Below are positions 27,003-37,200 of a stretch of DNA of 64,000 nucleotides, one piece after another. The notes beneath the pieces were generated by a model, which was given only the letters and a program-made list of their open reading frames with translations, ran no database searches and was not told the DNA's origin. The stretch's first letter is position 1. The number at the start of each line of letters is the position of its first letter. Where the stretch lies: assembly GCA_020161435.1 (NCBI GenBank), contig JAIUNV010000006.1:124001-188000 (forward strand), given 5' to 3'. This DNA comes from Bacteroidota bacterium. Its GTDB lineage: Bacteria > Bacteroidota > Bacteroidia > Chitinophagales > Chitinophagaceae. The position numbers and the translations under genes are program-made.

Positions 27003-27887
27003 ATGGCAAAGTTCCTTTTTGTAATACTCTTTATTGGTGGAATATCCATGTCATTTGGATTCATCAATAAATCTGAGGGTGCTGGAAATGGCATCAGTGT
27101 TTCTGATTCTTCAGCTAATCCTTTGGTTAGCTATGGAGAATATGTGTTTCGAAGAGACAATTGCATTAAGTGCCATTCATTTTCACAGAGTAATTTGCCT
27201 GGCATCATTAGTTTGGATGGATTTGGAGGAAAGTATCCTTTGTCTTGGCTGTATAACTATCTAACTACTCCTCAGGCGATTAAGCCGGGTTCAATAAAAA
27301 TTTCACTTGATCATCTGGAAAATGCCGCTTTGAATAAGTCAACATTTATGTACGAAGTATCACAGAAAAATCCAGATGACTGGTGGCAACTGATTCGTGA
27401 GGCAAATACAGTTAAAGATGCTTTGGCAAAGGATTTTATTCGATTAAAGGGTTTGCCAGAAATATTGGCATTGATTGCATATTTAAATCAAATACCACCA
27501 AGTGAAGCATTGCAACTAAAAATAGCACAGTGGGAAAAGGAATCTAATGAAAGAGGAGAACAGTGGAAAATAATGATTGAAGACCCAAACACCGAAGTAT
27601 ATAAGGTAATAAAAGCAAAAGGGAGTGTGGCAAAAGGCAAAATACTTTTTCAAGACAATTGTACTCCCTGCCATGGAAGAGAAGGAGAGGGGAATTCCAT
27701 CGGCCCTGACTTAACAGACAATATTTGGATTCACGGAGGTAGTGATAAGGCAATTTTAACTACAATCTATTTCGGAAAAACTGAAAAAGGCATGCGTCCT
27801 TGGAATAATGATTTTTCCACCGAACAGATTGGCCAGATAGTCGCCTACATAAAGTCTTTAGAAGACAAAAAAAGGTACATTCTATAA
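27003..27887 (+). CDS. Dihaem cytochrome c (CcoP-like C-terminal domain)
   Basis: A 294-aa exported electron carrier. A hydrophobic leader is followed by two haem sites: C54-I-K-C57-H58 and C220-T-P-C223-H224. The second domain (GREGEGNSIGPDLTDNIWIH, then GMRPWNNDFS with a likely Met axial ligand) resembles the C-terminal domain of cbb3 oxidase subunit CcoP. No oxidase genes are adjacent. Its base composition is clearly more A/T-rich than neighbouring genes, and a GC-rich element lies just downstream, so recent acquisition is possible. Confidence 0.85.
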   Translation: MAKFLFVILFIGGISMSFGFINKSEGAGNGISVSDSSANPLVSYGEYVFRRDNCIKCHSFSQSNLPGIISLDGFGGKYPLSWLYNYLTTPQAIKPGSIKISLDHLENAALNKSTFMYEVSQKNPDDWWQLIREANTVKDALAKDFIRLKGLPEILALIAYLNQIPPSEALQLKIAQWEKESNERGEQWKIMIEDPNTEVYKVIKAKGSVAKGKILFQDNCTPCHGREGEGNSIGPDLTDNIWIHGGSDKAILTTIYFGKTEKGMRPWNNDFSTEQIGQIVAYIKSLEDKKRYIL

Positions 27888-28232
27888 AATTCTGTTTTCC
27901 AGTACATGGGTATTAAACCTTGGCTAAGAGCCCAATTGTTGGAATTTTATTTGCAAGAATCGAATCGGGTTTGTTCCTCACAAAAAAGGAGTGCTTAGTT
28001 TTCTGAGGTCCGGTATTGCGGTTGTGCCCAAGGGCTGCGCTGCCTGAAACATGGCCCCGCAGGGGCCAGCCCCGACGCTTCGGTCGGGGCCGCAGCGAAG
28101 CGGAGTGTGAAAGGGAGCGAACCGCAGCCGGGATATGCACAGCTGTCCACAGCCCCGCCGAATTACCCTTCGGCATTCCCGCTGGCATGGGTTACATTTG
28201 CGGCTCATTATCGAGCCTTCACAAACTTTTTC
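27888..28232. repeat. GC-rich multi-hairpin intergenic element upstream of purL
   Basis: No gene is seen, but about 28014-28175 is far more G/C-rich than its surroundings and full of palindromes: GGCCCC/GGGGCC (28053-28067), GCCCCGAC/GTCGGGGC with a GCTTCG loop (28069-28090), CGCTGC/GCAGCG (28038-28043 with 28092-28097), GGCTGCG/CGCAGCC (28033-28039 with 28123-28129) and GCCGAA/TTCGGC (28157-28174). It looks like a dispersed structured repeat. No second copy is present in this window. Confidence 0.55.
28193..28200 (+). promoter_or_regulatory. purL promoter -7 box
   Basis: TACATTTG fits TAnnTTTG 33 nt before the purL ATG. It lies directly after the GC-rich element, which therefore occupies the -33 region. 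Confidence 0.45.
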
Positions 28233-30470
28233 ATGGAAATAAACAGCGCCACGCTTCAGCAACTCCGGATTACGGAAGCGGAATATGAACTGATTAAGGA
28301 AAAAATGGGCCGTACGCCCAACTTCAATGAACTCTGCGCCTTCAGCGGCATGTGGAGCGAACATTGCAGCTACAAAAACAGCATCAAATGGTTGAAAACC
28401 CTGCCCCGCGACGGTGGCCGTATGCTGGTAGCTGCGGGTGAAGAAAACGCCGGTCTGATGGACATTGGCGATGATTGGGGCGTGGTGTTTAAGATAGAAA
28501 GCCACAACCACCCCAGTGCCATCGAACCTTTTCAGGGAGCTGCTACAGGTGTGGGCGGCATTCACCGCGATATTTTTACCATGGGTGCACGCCCCATTGC
28601 TGCGCTGAACAGCCTGCGCTTTGGCAACCTGAACGAGAAGAAAACCCAATGGTTGCTGGGCGGCGTGGTGCATGGCATTGGACACTATGGCAACTGCTTT
28701 GGTGTACCTACCGTAGGCGGCGAAATTTATTTTGAGCAGAAATATCACACCAATCCGCTGGTAAATGCCATGAGTGTGGGCATTGTAAAAGCGGGTGAAA
28801 CCGTGAGTGCCACAGCAGAAGGCGTGGGCAACCCCGTGTTTTTTGTGGGTAGCGCTACGGGTAAAGACGGCATCGGTGGTGCCAGCTTTGCCAGTGCCGA
28901 CATTACCGAAGAGAGTGCTCAAGACCTGCCGGCCGTGCAGGTGGGCGACCCCTTTCAGGAAAAGAAATTGCTGGAAGCCTGCCTGGAAGTAATAAAAACC
29001 GGTGCCGTGGTAGGCATGCAGGACATGGGTGCTGCTGGCATTATTTGCTCTACGGCCGAAATGAGTGCCAAGGGCAAAAGCGGTATGCGCATCGACCTCG
29101 ACAAAGTGCCTACCCGCCAGGCCAATATGAAAACCTGGGAACTGCTGCTGAGCGAAAGCCAGGAACGTATGTTGCTGGTGGCAAAAAAAGGTCAGGAAGA
29201 GGCCATTTTGAAGGTGTTTGAAAAATGGGACCTGCCCTGCAGCAATATTGGCGAAGTGACTGACGATGGTTTGCTTAGCTTTTACATGCATGGCCAGCTG
29301 GAAGCACAGATTGAAGCGGAAATATTGGTACTGGGCGGCGGTGCGCCACAATACACCCGTGAATACACCGAGCCAAAATACCTGGCACAGGTCAATGCTT
29401 TTGATCAATCAACTGTAGCCGAACCTGCTGATTTGAAAGCGGTGGCAGAAAAGCTGGTGACCATCCCCAACATTGCCAGCAAACGTGCCGTGTACGTACA
29501 GTACGACAGCATGGTAGGTACGGGCAATACCCAAACCAATGCGCCAAGTGATGCGGCTGTGGTACTGGCCAAGCCAAGTAATAAAGCACTCGCAGTAACC
29601 ACGGATTGTAACAGCCGCTATGTGTTTGCCGATCCATACAAAGGAGCCATGATTGCCGTAGCCGAAGCTGCCCGCAATATTGTGTGCAGTGGTGGTGAGC
29701 CGTTGGGTGTCACCAACTGTCTCAACTTTGGTAATCCTTATGACCCCGAAGTGTACTGGCAGTTTGTAAACGCCATTAAAGGCATGGGCGATGCTTGTAG
29801 AAAATTCAATACACCGGTAACGGGTGGCAACGTGAGCTTTTACAACCAGAACCCCGACGGACCGGTGTATCCAACACCCACCATTGGTATGGTAGGCCTG
29901 CTGGAAAATGTGAACGATAAAATGACGCTTGACTTTAAGCAGGCAGGCGATGTGATTGTACTGCTGGGTAAAAGCAGCAACGACATCAACAGCAGCGAAT
30001 ACCTGCATAAAATGCATGGCGTAGAGTTTAGTCCTGCACCGCAGTTTGAGCTGGAAGAAGAATTCCATTTGCAAAAAGTATTGGCCGACCTCATCAAAAA
30101 CAAACTCATTAGCAGTGCACATGATGTGAGTGAAGGTGGTTTGTTTATCACTTTGTGCGAAAGTGCTTTCTGGAACAATCTTGGTTTTGATGTCAACACA
30201 AATGCATCAGTACGCAAAGATGCTTTCCTGTTTGGTGAAGCACAAAGCCGTGTAGCGGTAACCGTAAAAAAGGATGCTTTGGCTACGCTGGAAGAAGCCC
30301 TGCAAAGCCATGGCCAGCACTACGAGGTTATTGGTGAAGTAACCAGCGGCGACATAATTGTTGACGCCGCCAGCTGGGGTACTATTGAGGCTTGGAAAGA
30401 AAAATACGACAATGCTATTGCCAACCTGCTGAAGGGGCACGAGAGTGAGCATGCATTGAGTGCGTTGTAA
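28233..30470 (+). CDS. purL: Phosphoribosylformylglycinamidine synthase, PurL subunit
   Basis: Catalyses ATP-dependent amidation of FGAR to FGAM in purine synthesis, with PurQ and PurS as separate partners. The 745-aa length is that of small PurL. N-terminal landmarks are NELCAFSGMWSEHCSYKNS, with the conserved catalytic histidine, and KIESHNHPSAIEPFQGAATG. The duplicated AIRS-like halves follow, with SAHDVSEGGLFITLCESAF near the C-terminus. The frame is open upstream to 28107, but ATG at 28233 (MEINSATLQQLRITEAEYEL) is the family start; the upstream part is the GC-rich element. Confidence 0.96.
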   Translation: MEINSATLQQLRITEAEYELIKEKMGRTPNFNELCAFSGMWSEHCSYKNSIKWLKTLPRDGGRMLVAAGEENAGLMDIGDDWGVVFKIESHNHPSAIEPFQGAATGVGGIHRDIFTMGARPIAALNSLRFGNLNEKKTQWLLGGVVHGIGHYGNCFGVPTVGGEIYFEQKYHTNPLVNAMSVGIVKAGETVSATAEGVGNPVFFVGSATGKDGIGGASFASADITEESAQDLPAVQVGDPFQEKKLLEACLEVIKTGAVVGMQDMGAAGIICSTAEMSAKGKSGMRIDLDKVPTRQANMKTWELLLSESQERMLLVAKKGQEEAILKVFEKWDLPCSNIGEVTDDGLLSFYMHGQLEAQIEAEILVLGGGAPQYTREYTEPKYLAQVNAFDQSTVAEPADLKAVAEKLVTIPNIASKRAVYVQYDSMVGTGNTQTNAPSDAAVVLAKPSNKALAVTTDCNSRYVFADPYKGAMIAVAEAARNIVCSGGEPLGVTNCLNFGNPYDPEVYWQFVNAIKGMGDACRKFNTPVTGGNVSFYNQNPDGPVYPTPTIGMVGLLENVNDKMTLDFKQAGDVIVLLGKSSNDINSSEYLHKMHGVEFSPAPQFELEEEFHLQKVLADLIKNKLISSAHDVSEGGLFITLCESAFWNNLGFDVNTNASVRKDAFLFGEAQSRVAVTVKKDALATLEEALQSHGQHYEVIGEVTSGDIIVDAASWGTIEAWKEKYDNAIANLLKGHESEHALSAL

Positions 30471-30492
30471 AATATGAACTGGTAAAACAATG

Positions 30493-30525
30493 ACGCCTGT
30501 TGCTGTAAAGTGACAGGCGTTTTTT
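30493..30525 (+). terminator. purL terminator
   Basis: Stem ACGCCTGT / ACAGGCGT with a 12-nt loop is followed by TTTTTA. It lies between convergent purL and the pseudouridine synthase gene. Confidence 0.85.
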
Positions 30526-31126
30526 ATAGTTGAATGCACAGGTTTTCCAGGCATTCCTCTTCAGTCAGTTCTTTTACTTCGCCGGGCTGTAAACCTTGCA
30601 GCGTAAGGTTTTCGATGCTGATGCGGATGAGTCGCTTGCAAGGATGCCCAATGCCTTTTACCATTTTGCGTACCTGGTGAAACTTGCCTTCGGTGAGGGT
30701 GATGAGCAGCCAACTGTGCGGAATATAAAAGGATAACTCACCTGCATTGCTGATGTAAATTTCAGGATGAGCAATGCGTTCTACCAAACAGGGTTGTGTG
30801 GTATAAATGCTATCGTTGGTATGGCTTATGCCAATGCCATCCCGCAGCAGTTCAATTTTTACATCGGGCACTTCATACTTTACCTGCACCAAATAGCTAC
30901 GTGTATGCGGGGTGCTGCCTTCAAACAGCAACCTGGTGATGCGTTTGTTGGTGGTGAGCAGCAGCAGGCCTTCGGAGTCTTTATCTAAGCGGCCAATGGC
31001 GTGGGTGCCTTCAGGAAAATCGAAATCTAAATCGCCCAACAGCCTCACATCATGGCTGCTCACAAATTGCGAAACCATGTTGCGGGGTTTGTGGATGATG
31101 AAATAACGATGCGGGCACAATTCCAT
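30524..31126 (-). CDS. rluE: RsuA/RluE-family pseudouridine synthase
   Basis: A 200-aa enzyme that isomerises a uridine in rRNA. The N-terminal motif is HRYFIIHKPRNMVSQF; the catalytic aspartate lies in HAIGRLDKDSEGLLLLT; the C-terminal motif is EGKFHQVRKMVKGIGHP. It lacks an S4 RNA-binding domain, as RluE does (23S U2457 in E. coli). The symbol is by subfamily resemblance. I chose ATG at 31126 (MELCPHRY), which the family alignment supports, over an upstream in-frame start at 31156. Confidence 0.85.
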   Translation of the reverse strand: MELCPHRYFIIHKPRNMVSQFVSSHDVRLLGDLDFDFPEGTHAIGRLDKDSEGLLLLTTNKRITRLLFEGSTPHTRSYLVQVKYEVPDVKIELLRDGIGISHTNDSIYTTQPCLVERIAHPEIYISNAGELSFYIPHSWLLITLTEGKFHQVRKMVKGIGHPCKRLIRISIENLTLQGLQPGEVKELTEEECLENLCIQL

Positions 31127-31178
31127 AGGAGCTTCCTTTTGCAGCGAATGTACCAACTACCCGTTGTAGCATGGTATA

Positions 31179-34069
31179 CTAATTACTGCCGAAGAGTACC
31201 TGAATGCCCGCTGCAATTTGTACGGAAGCACCTTGCGACACAGTCATTTTTTTGATGGTTGTGTTTGCTGTGATAATGGGATAGCGGGGTCTGCCGGCAG
31301 GAATCACAATATGCTTTCCAGCGTCGGGCAGGCCATTGCTCCAGTTGCTGGCGTCAAACCAGTTGGTACTTGTATTGCCTGTCCATTGTGTTTCGTCGTT
31401 GCTGGCTGCAAAGGGTACTGTCCATACTTCAAGGCTGTATTGCGGCGTATTGGCAGTAAAAAAAAGATGAGTATTTGTAGCAACCATATTGTTGATGTTG
31501 GAGCTGGAGCTGCCGGGGAAAATATCCAGCACCAAATTGGTGCCTGCAGCAGTGCCATCAGTTTTCCAAAGCTCCCGGCCTTCGGCAGTTGTGGTGGCTA
31601 TAAAATAAATGTCGTTGCCCGCAATGGTCAACAGATCTGGCGAAGAACCTGTGGCACCGGGAACAATATCTTTTACCAAAAAAGTGCCGGCAGGTGTGCC
31701 ATCTGTTTTGAACAGTTCTGAACCTTTGGTGCCATTAGATGTGGTGAAATATAAAGTATCGTTTCTAATCAACTTTAATCCTGCACCACCACTGCCTGTT
31801 CCGGGTATCATATCTAGTGCAATAACGGTACCTGCAGTTGTGCCATCTGTCTTCCACAATTCGCTGCCTGTAGTGGGTTCGGTAGCAGAAAAATACAATA
31901 CGTTGCTAGCTGCAAGAAACTGTCCCGGCTGACTAGATGCGGTTCCTGGATTGATATCTTTCAACATAATGGTGCCGTTGGCTGTGCCATCCGATTTCCA
32001 TATTTCAAATCCGCTATTGGCCGCACCATTGGTAGCCGTATAGTATAGGGCTCCCTGAAAATCGTACAATACTTTTCCTGATGTAAATGAAATGCCGTCT
32101 CCCGTTCCTTCGTTCATGTCTTTTACCATTACAGTGCCATTGCTGGTGCCGTCTGTTTTCCAAAGTTCACGGCCATTGGCAGCAGAGGTTGCTACAAAAA
32201 AAGCTGATTGTTGAGTATGGTAAAACTGATGGGCGTACTGTTGGCTGTACCCGGATTGATGTCTTTTACCAATACGGTTCCTGCATCTGTGCCATCGGTT
32301 TTCCAAAGCTCTCTGCCTTCTGCAGCAGTAGCAGCAGAAAAATAAATTGCGCCATTGAAGGCAAAGAATTCTCTCGGCTCTGAATGTCCGGATGGATTGA
32401 TGTTTTTAATCTGAACCGTGCCTTCACTGGTACCATCTGTTTTCCAGAGTTCCATGTCTTGTACTTCGCCAGTCCAAGAGAAGTATACAGTACCATTGAT
32501 GTTGGTAATGAAGGAAGGCGTATTGAAGTTTATTTGAGGTGGGGATAATACAGCAGGTTCTTTTACAAAACGGGTGTTGGCTTCTGTGCCATCACTTTTC
32601 CAAACACCAGCGCCTTTACGATAATCATTTGCAATAAAAAATACTTCATTGCCTAGGGTGATAAGTTGATTTGCTGCAGATTGATCTGTTCTTGCGTTGA
32701 TGTCTTTTAATAATGTAGTGCCCTGTGCAGTGCCGTTGCTAATGCGTGGTTCAATATTAAAGTCTGCATCGTTGGCGCCAAATATTACGTTACTACCCAA
32801 TGCAGTCATAGGCGTTATGTTACTTGTTGTAGTTCCAGTGTATATATCTTTCACTAATACGGTGCCTTGCACAGTGCCATCACTTTTGCACAACTCCTGC
32901 CCGATAGCTGCACTCACAGTGGCCCGAAAGAAAACAGTGCCACCAGCATTGATAAGAAATGAAGGGGAAGTGTTGACAACGGCGTCAACCGGTAATTGTA
33001 TCGTTCCTGCATTTGTGCCATCACTTTTCCAAAGACTATTGTTGGCGGCTGCATCTGTAGCTGTAAAAAAGATGTGATTGTTGACTACTGTTATTCTGTC
33101 TGGATTGCTGCCGCCGGCAGTGTTGATGTCCTTTACCAAAACTGTACCAGCTTCTGTACCATCGCTTTTCCAAAGTTCATTGCCGTTGATGCCATCGTTG
33201 GCTGCAAAATAAAGTAAGCCATATACGGCAGTAAGTGCTCCTGGCGATGAGGAATTAGCGCCTGTTTGTATGTCTTTCACCATCACTGTTCCTGCTTCTG
33301 TACCATCCGATTTCCAAAGCTCTTGGCCATTTTCTGTAGCGCCGTTGGTAGCAGAAAAATACAAAGTGCCATTTACGTTGGTGAGGTTCTGCGGATTAGA
33401 CGTGGTGCTACCGGCAATAATGTCTTTTACCATAACGGTTCCTGCGCTTGTGCCATCACTTTTCCATATTTCTCTGCCATTGACAGTAGTGCTGGCAGTA
33501 AAGTATAATGTGCCGTTTACATTCACCAGATTGTCCATGGCAGTGCCGATGTTGCCGGCTGTAATGTCTTTTACCATTACGGTTCCGGCATCGGTGCCAT
33601 CACTTTTAAACAATTCTTGTCCTGTAGTAGAGGTAGTGGCTCTAAAAAAAAGTGTGCCGTTTACATTGGTAAGAAGCGATGGCGCAACGCCGGTAAATTG
33701 TTTTACAATTACTGTTCCTGCTTCTGTGCCATCACTTTTCCATAATCGTATCGAACTCGTTGGGCTACTCTGCGTAAAAAACAATGTTCCGTTTACGTTT
33801 GTCAACGATTGAATATTGGGGTCGGTAGTTTGGGTCGGTATCAAATCTTTTACCAGCACCGTGCCTTCTGCGGTGCCATCTGTTTTAAATAAACATCGTC
33901 CTCTGTCTGGATCTTCCGCCACAAAAAACACCACATTGCCAACAGTGGTAAAACTAGAAGCCCCCGATGAAAATGACCGGTTGTTGATGTCTTTTAATAC
34001 TTGTGGTATTTGACCAATACTATTGATGACAAGCAACAACAAGAAGGATGCAAACCAAAATGTACGCAT
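31179..34069 (-). pseudogene. ELWxxDGT-repeat exported protein, interrupted by a frameshift
   Basis: The gene is split into two overlapping frames: 32192-34069 and about 31179-32306. The first starts at ATG 34069 with a signal peptide (MRTFWFASFLLLLVINSIGQ) and carries 12 ELWKSDGT-type repeats of ~46-50 residues, ending NNQLFL. The second carries five more and a C-terminal NWxxGLP module (NWFDASNWSNGLPDAG). The junction is a run of seven A's at 32196-32202. One extra base restores NNQLFFVATSAANGRELW and a single protein of about 960 residues. Causes could be a real mutation, phase variation or a sequencing indel. No T9SS domain follows the module. Confidence 0.85.
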
Positions 34070-34125
34070 GGTAAAAGAGTGTTGGAGTTGAAAAATCAGC
34101 AGGAAAAATATTGGCGGGTAAGCAT

Positions 34126-34170
34126 CCTGTAGTAGCAATAAGCATTGTGCATGCTTGCTGCTACTACAGG
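34126..34170 (-). promoter_or_regulatory. Large hairpin between the 1440-aa gene and the ELWxxDGT gene
   Basis: CCTGTAGTAGCA (34126-34137) pairs perfectly with TGCTACTACAGG (34159-34170), and AAGCA/TGCTT extends the stem inward. It lies 34 nt after the upstream stop (minus direction) and about 57 nt before the next ATG. It has no U-tract, so it may be an RNA processing or stabilising site or an attenuator. Confidence 0.5.
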
Positions 34171-34203
34171 TGTAGTGTGCATGAAAATGGTGTGGGTTGT
34201 TTG

Positions 34204-37200
34204 TTATCGGACAATCACTATTTTTTGTGTTTCTATGCTGTTTTTGCTTTGCATGTGCAGGCTGTAATGCCCGGCGCTTAAGTGTGATACAGGTATTTGC
34301 AGTGCGTTTCCTGCTACGGTTGTTGCAAATACAATTTTACCGGCAGCATCAATCAGCGTAATTTTTTCAGTACCAGATAATCCTGCAATCCGGATAAATG
34401 CATTAGCAGGGTTAGGATACACCTGTATGCTACTGTTGGCATTGAGCTGTACTTTTTGTACCTGCGACAACAACTGCTTTCCATCCACATCTTGCTGGCG
34501 AATGCGATAGTACCATGTACCATTGCCGGGTTGTACATCGGTGTACTCGTATGTGCTGCTACTATTATTGTTGCACACAACCTGGCTGATAGCTACAAAT
34601 TGATTGCCGTTGTTGCTTCTTTCTATGATATATTTTTTACAATCGCTTTCGTTAGCTGTTTGCCATTTCAGTTGTACATCTTTTTGCTTGGCTATTGCAG
34701 AAAAACTTACCCATGTAACGGGCAACGGATTGGTGCCACCTGTTTTATTGGCCAATACAAAATCGCTAAAGCTGCTGAATGAACCACTGGTAATGGTGCC
34801 TGGTGCAGCACCTGTAGCCGTACCGCCAATGTCAATCCATGCATTTGCACCGTCATCTTTTAAGATGGTGAGGTTGGATGGATCATTTACGCCGTCATCA
34901 CTTCCATACGGCAATGTAACCTGATAATCGCTGCCGTTATTGCCAATGCGGGTGATGCGATAATGCCGCACTTGCGAAACGTTGCTGATGCCAGCAGGCA
35001 ATGTTCTTGCTGCAGGACCCCCAGCTTTTGCTTCTACCACAATGGTTTCTGAATTATCAAAACTGTTGGTGTTGCTGTTGGTGATGGTTACAGGCCGATA
35101 TTGACCATTGCTGCCAATGGGATAGAAACGATCGCCGGATCCAAAGATGGTAACACCCGCAGGGCCGTTGATATGCGAAGCATCTCTTGCATCAAACACG
35201 GTGCCTGTAACATCAATGTATGCTTGTGCTGTGGTATTGAGTAAGCCTTGCACAAAGCGAATACTCAGTACATTTTGGGTGCCTGCTACTTGTACACCAG
35301 CTGCATTGTTCAGGTGTAATCGTTTGATGATGCCTGCGCCGCCGCCGCTTTTACCCAAGGTCTGCAAGCTGGTGCCTACCATCATTACCGAATCAAGATC
35401 AATCTTTCCTTCGTTGGCCAGTTCGCCGGTTACAATCATTTTATCGGCGCCAAAAATTTGTGTAGGGGCATTTGTTGACAGCTTTCCTTTTACTTCAATA
35501 GGGGGCTGTTCATTTGTTTTAAACAGGTTCATCGAAATGAAATTGCTGGTTGGCGATTCAAAACGTAAATGACCCGTTGGCTCAATAATCAGCTGATCTG
35601 TTTGTACACTCTCATTGAGCAACACTTCGTGTCGTACCAAAATGCTGTCATCAGCTTTGAATGGTGCTCTCGTTGCAGGTACAAAATTGCCGCCGGGTAT
35701 TTTCTTTTCCCAGGTGTTGGCAGCAGTCCACAAACCGTTTTGTACACTGCGGTACACTTCGGGTGTGTGGCAGGTGAGACCGGCCCACCAACCACTGGTG
35801 TTGAATGTTCCTCTGGTAAATTGAACGGTAAGTGCTCCTGTTTCATTGGAGGCAATAAACTCCATCACTGTATTTCCGTTTTTGCTGCCATCAATTGCTG
35901 TTATGCGTGGAGAAGCTGTTGAACTTCCGTCATACACCATGATGCTGGCAAAGTCTGCCAAATCGGTATTGTACAAGGTGAACTTCACTTTTTTGCCAGC
36001 AGTAGCCGGTGTAAATACTTTGGTAATACTATTGCCAGTGATACCGGTGCTACCACCTGCATCGTAATAGCTGGTATCACATACAACTTGCATATCGTTG
36101 GTATTGTGCAGCAGGCCTGTAGCATAGCGGTAGGTGAGAGTATCGCCCAGTGTACCGCAGCCATCACTATCGCGGATGTATGCAACGGATACTTTGGCAT
36201 TTTGCAAACCCGCAACCTGTGTAAGCAGCAATGAACTATCTGCAGAAACGGTACCAAAACCACCCAGCCAACGTATGCTATGGCCAGCCAGCTTGGTTAC
36301 ACGCAAAGTGTCTTTAAATGCATTGCGATGGCTGAGCAGTGTGTCGCCAAACAGGATAACAGGCTTTGCGGCAGCACCGTAATCTTTCTTTACCAACAGC
36401 ACTACACTGTCTTGCAATACACAGCCACGATAGTCTGTGCCTTGCACATACACAGTAGTTGTTTGTATAGGACTCACGTTAAGCGTTGTGCCAAATGAAG
36501 GCGTACCATTCAAGGTCCATTGAAGATTGGCGAGGTAAGAAGGGCCGGTAAGTGTGATGGGCGTCAACGGACACACAGAATCGGTAATGGATCTGGTTAC
36601 AGGCACATGATTACCCAAAAAGAAACGAAGACTATCATTGCCATTTTCTACATCGCCGGGCAGTGTTGTTTTGGCGCTAAATAAATGGTAGCCCCGCTTG
36701 GTAAAATCATAGTTACTCAGTACCGTAATTTGCTCACTGGCACCAGCTGCTAATGTGCCGGTGTTTTTGATCAATGAGAAAGGCGACTCCGTTTGCTGTG
36801 GGTTGCGAACATTGCCACTTATTGTAACTGGTGTAGCTGCAAAATCAATTGCACTAGTTGAAAAATTTCGTAGCGTTACTGTCACGTCAGCTGCATTGCT
36901 GTAGTTGCAGCCGGGTGCTGTGAGGTATTCAATACCTACATCGGGACCGGTGGTTTCTTCATATACTTCCAACAGTTGCTGCCAGGGCAAAGTGTCTACC
37001 TGAGCAGCCCATGCTGCGCCTGTGGAGCTGGTGTACAATCTGTTGGTACGAATGGGAGGTGCAGCCGTGCTACGCCATCCCATATTGCTGGTGCTTGTTT
37101 GCTGTACAGCAATGTAATAATCGCCAGTTACACTTGCTGCAGCGTTGGTAAATGAAATAATGATGCTGTTTTCGTTGGTAGTAAAAAAGTTGCTACTGCT

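Noticed and set aside
28107..28232. N-terminal extension of PurL (42 residues)
   Set aside because: It covers the GC-rich palindromic element and the promoter box, and the family start is at 28233.
31179..34069. Regularly spaced near-identical DNA segments resembling a CRISPR array
   Set aside because: They are degenerate coding repeats of ~140 bp encoding ELWKSDGT units, not short identical repeats with unique spacers.
34070..34138. Upstream start for the ELWxxDGT protein
   Set aside because: It would place 23 residues, partly encoded by the intergenic hairpin, before the true signal peptide.
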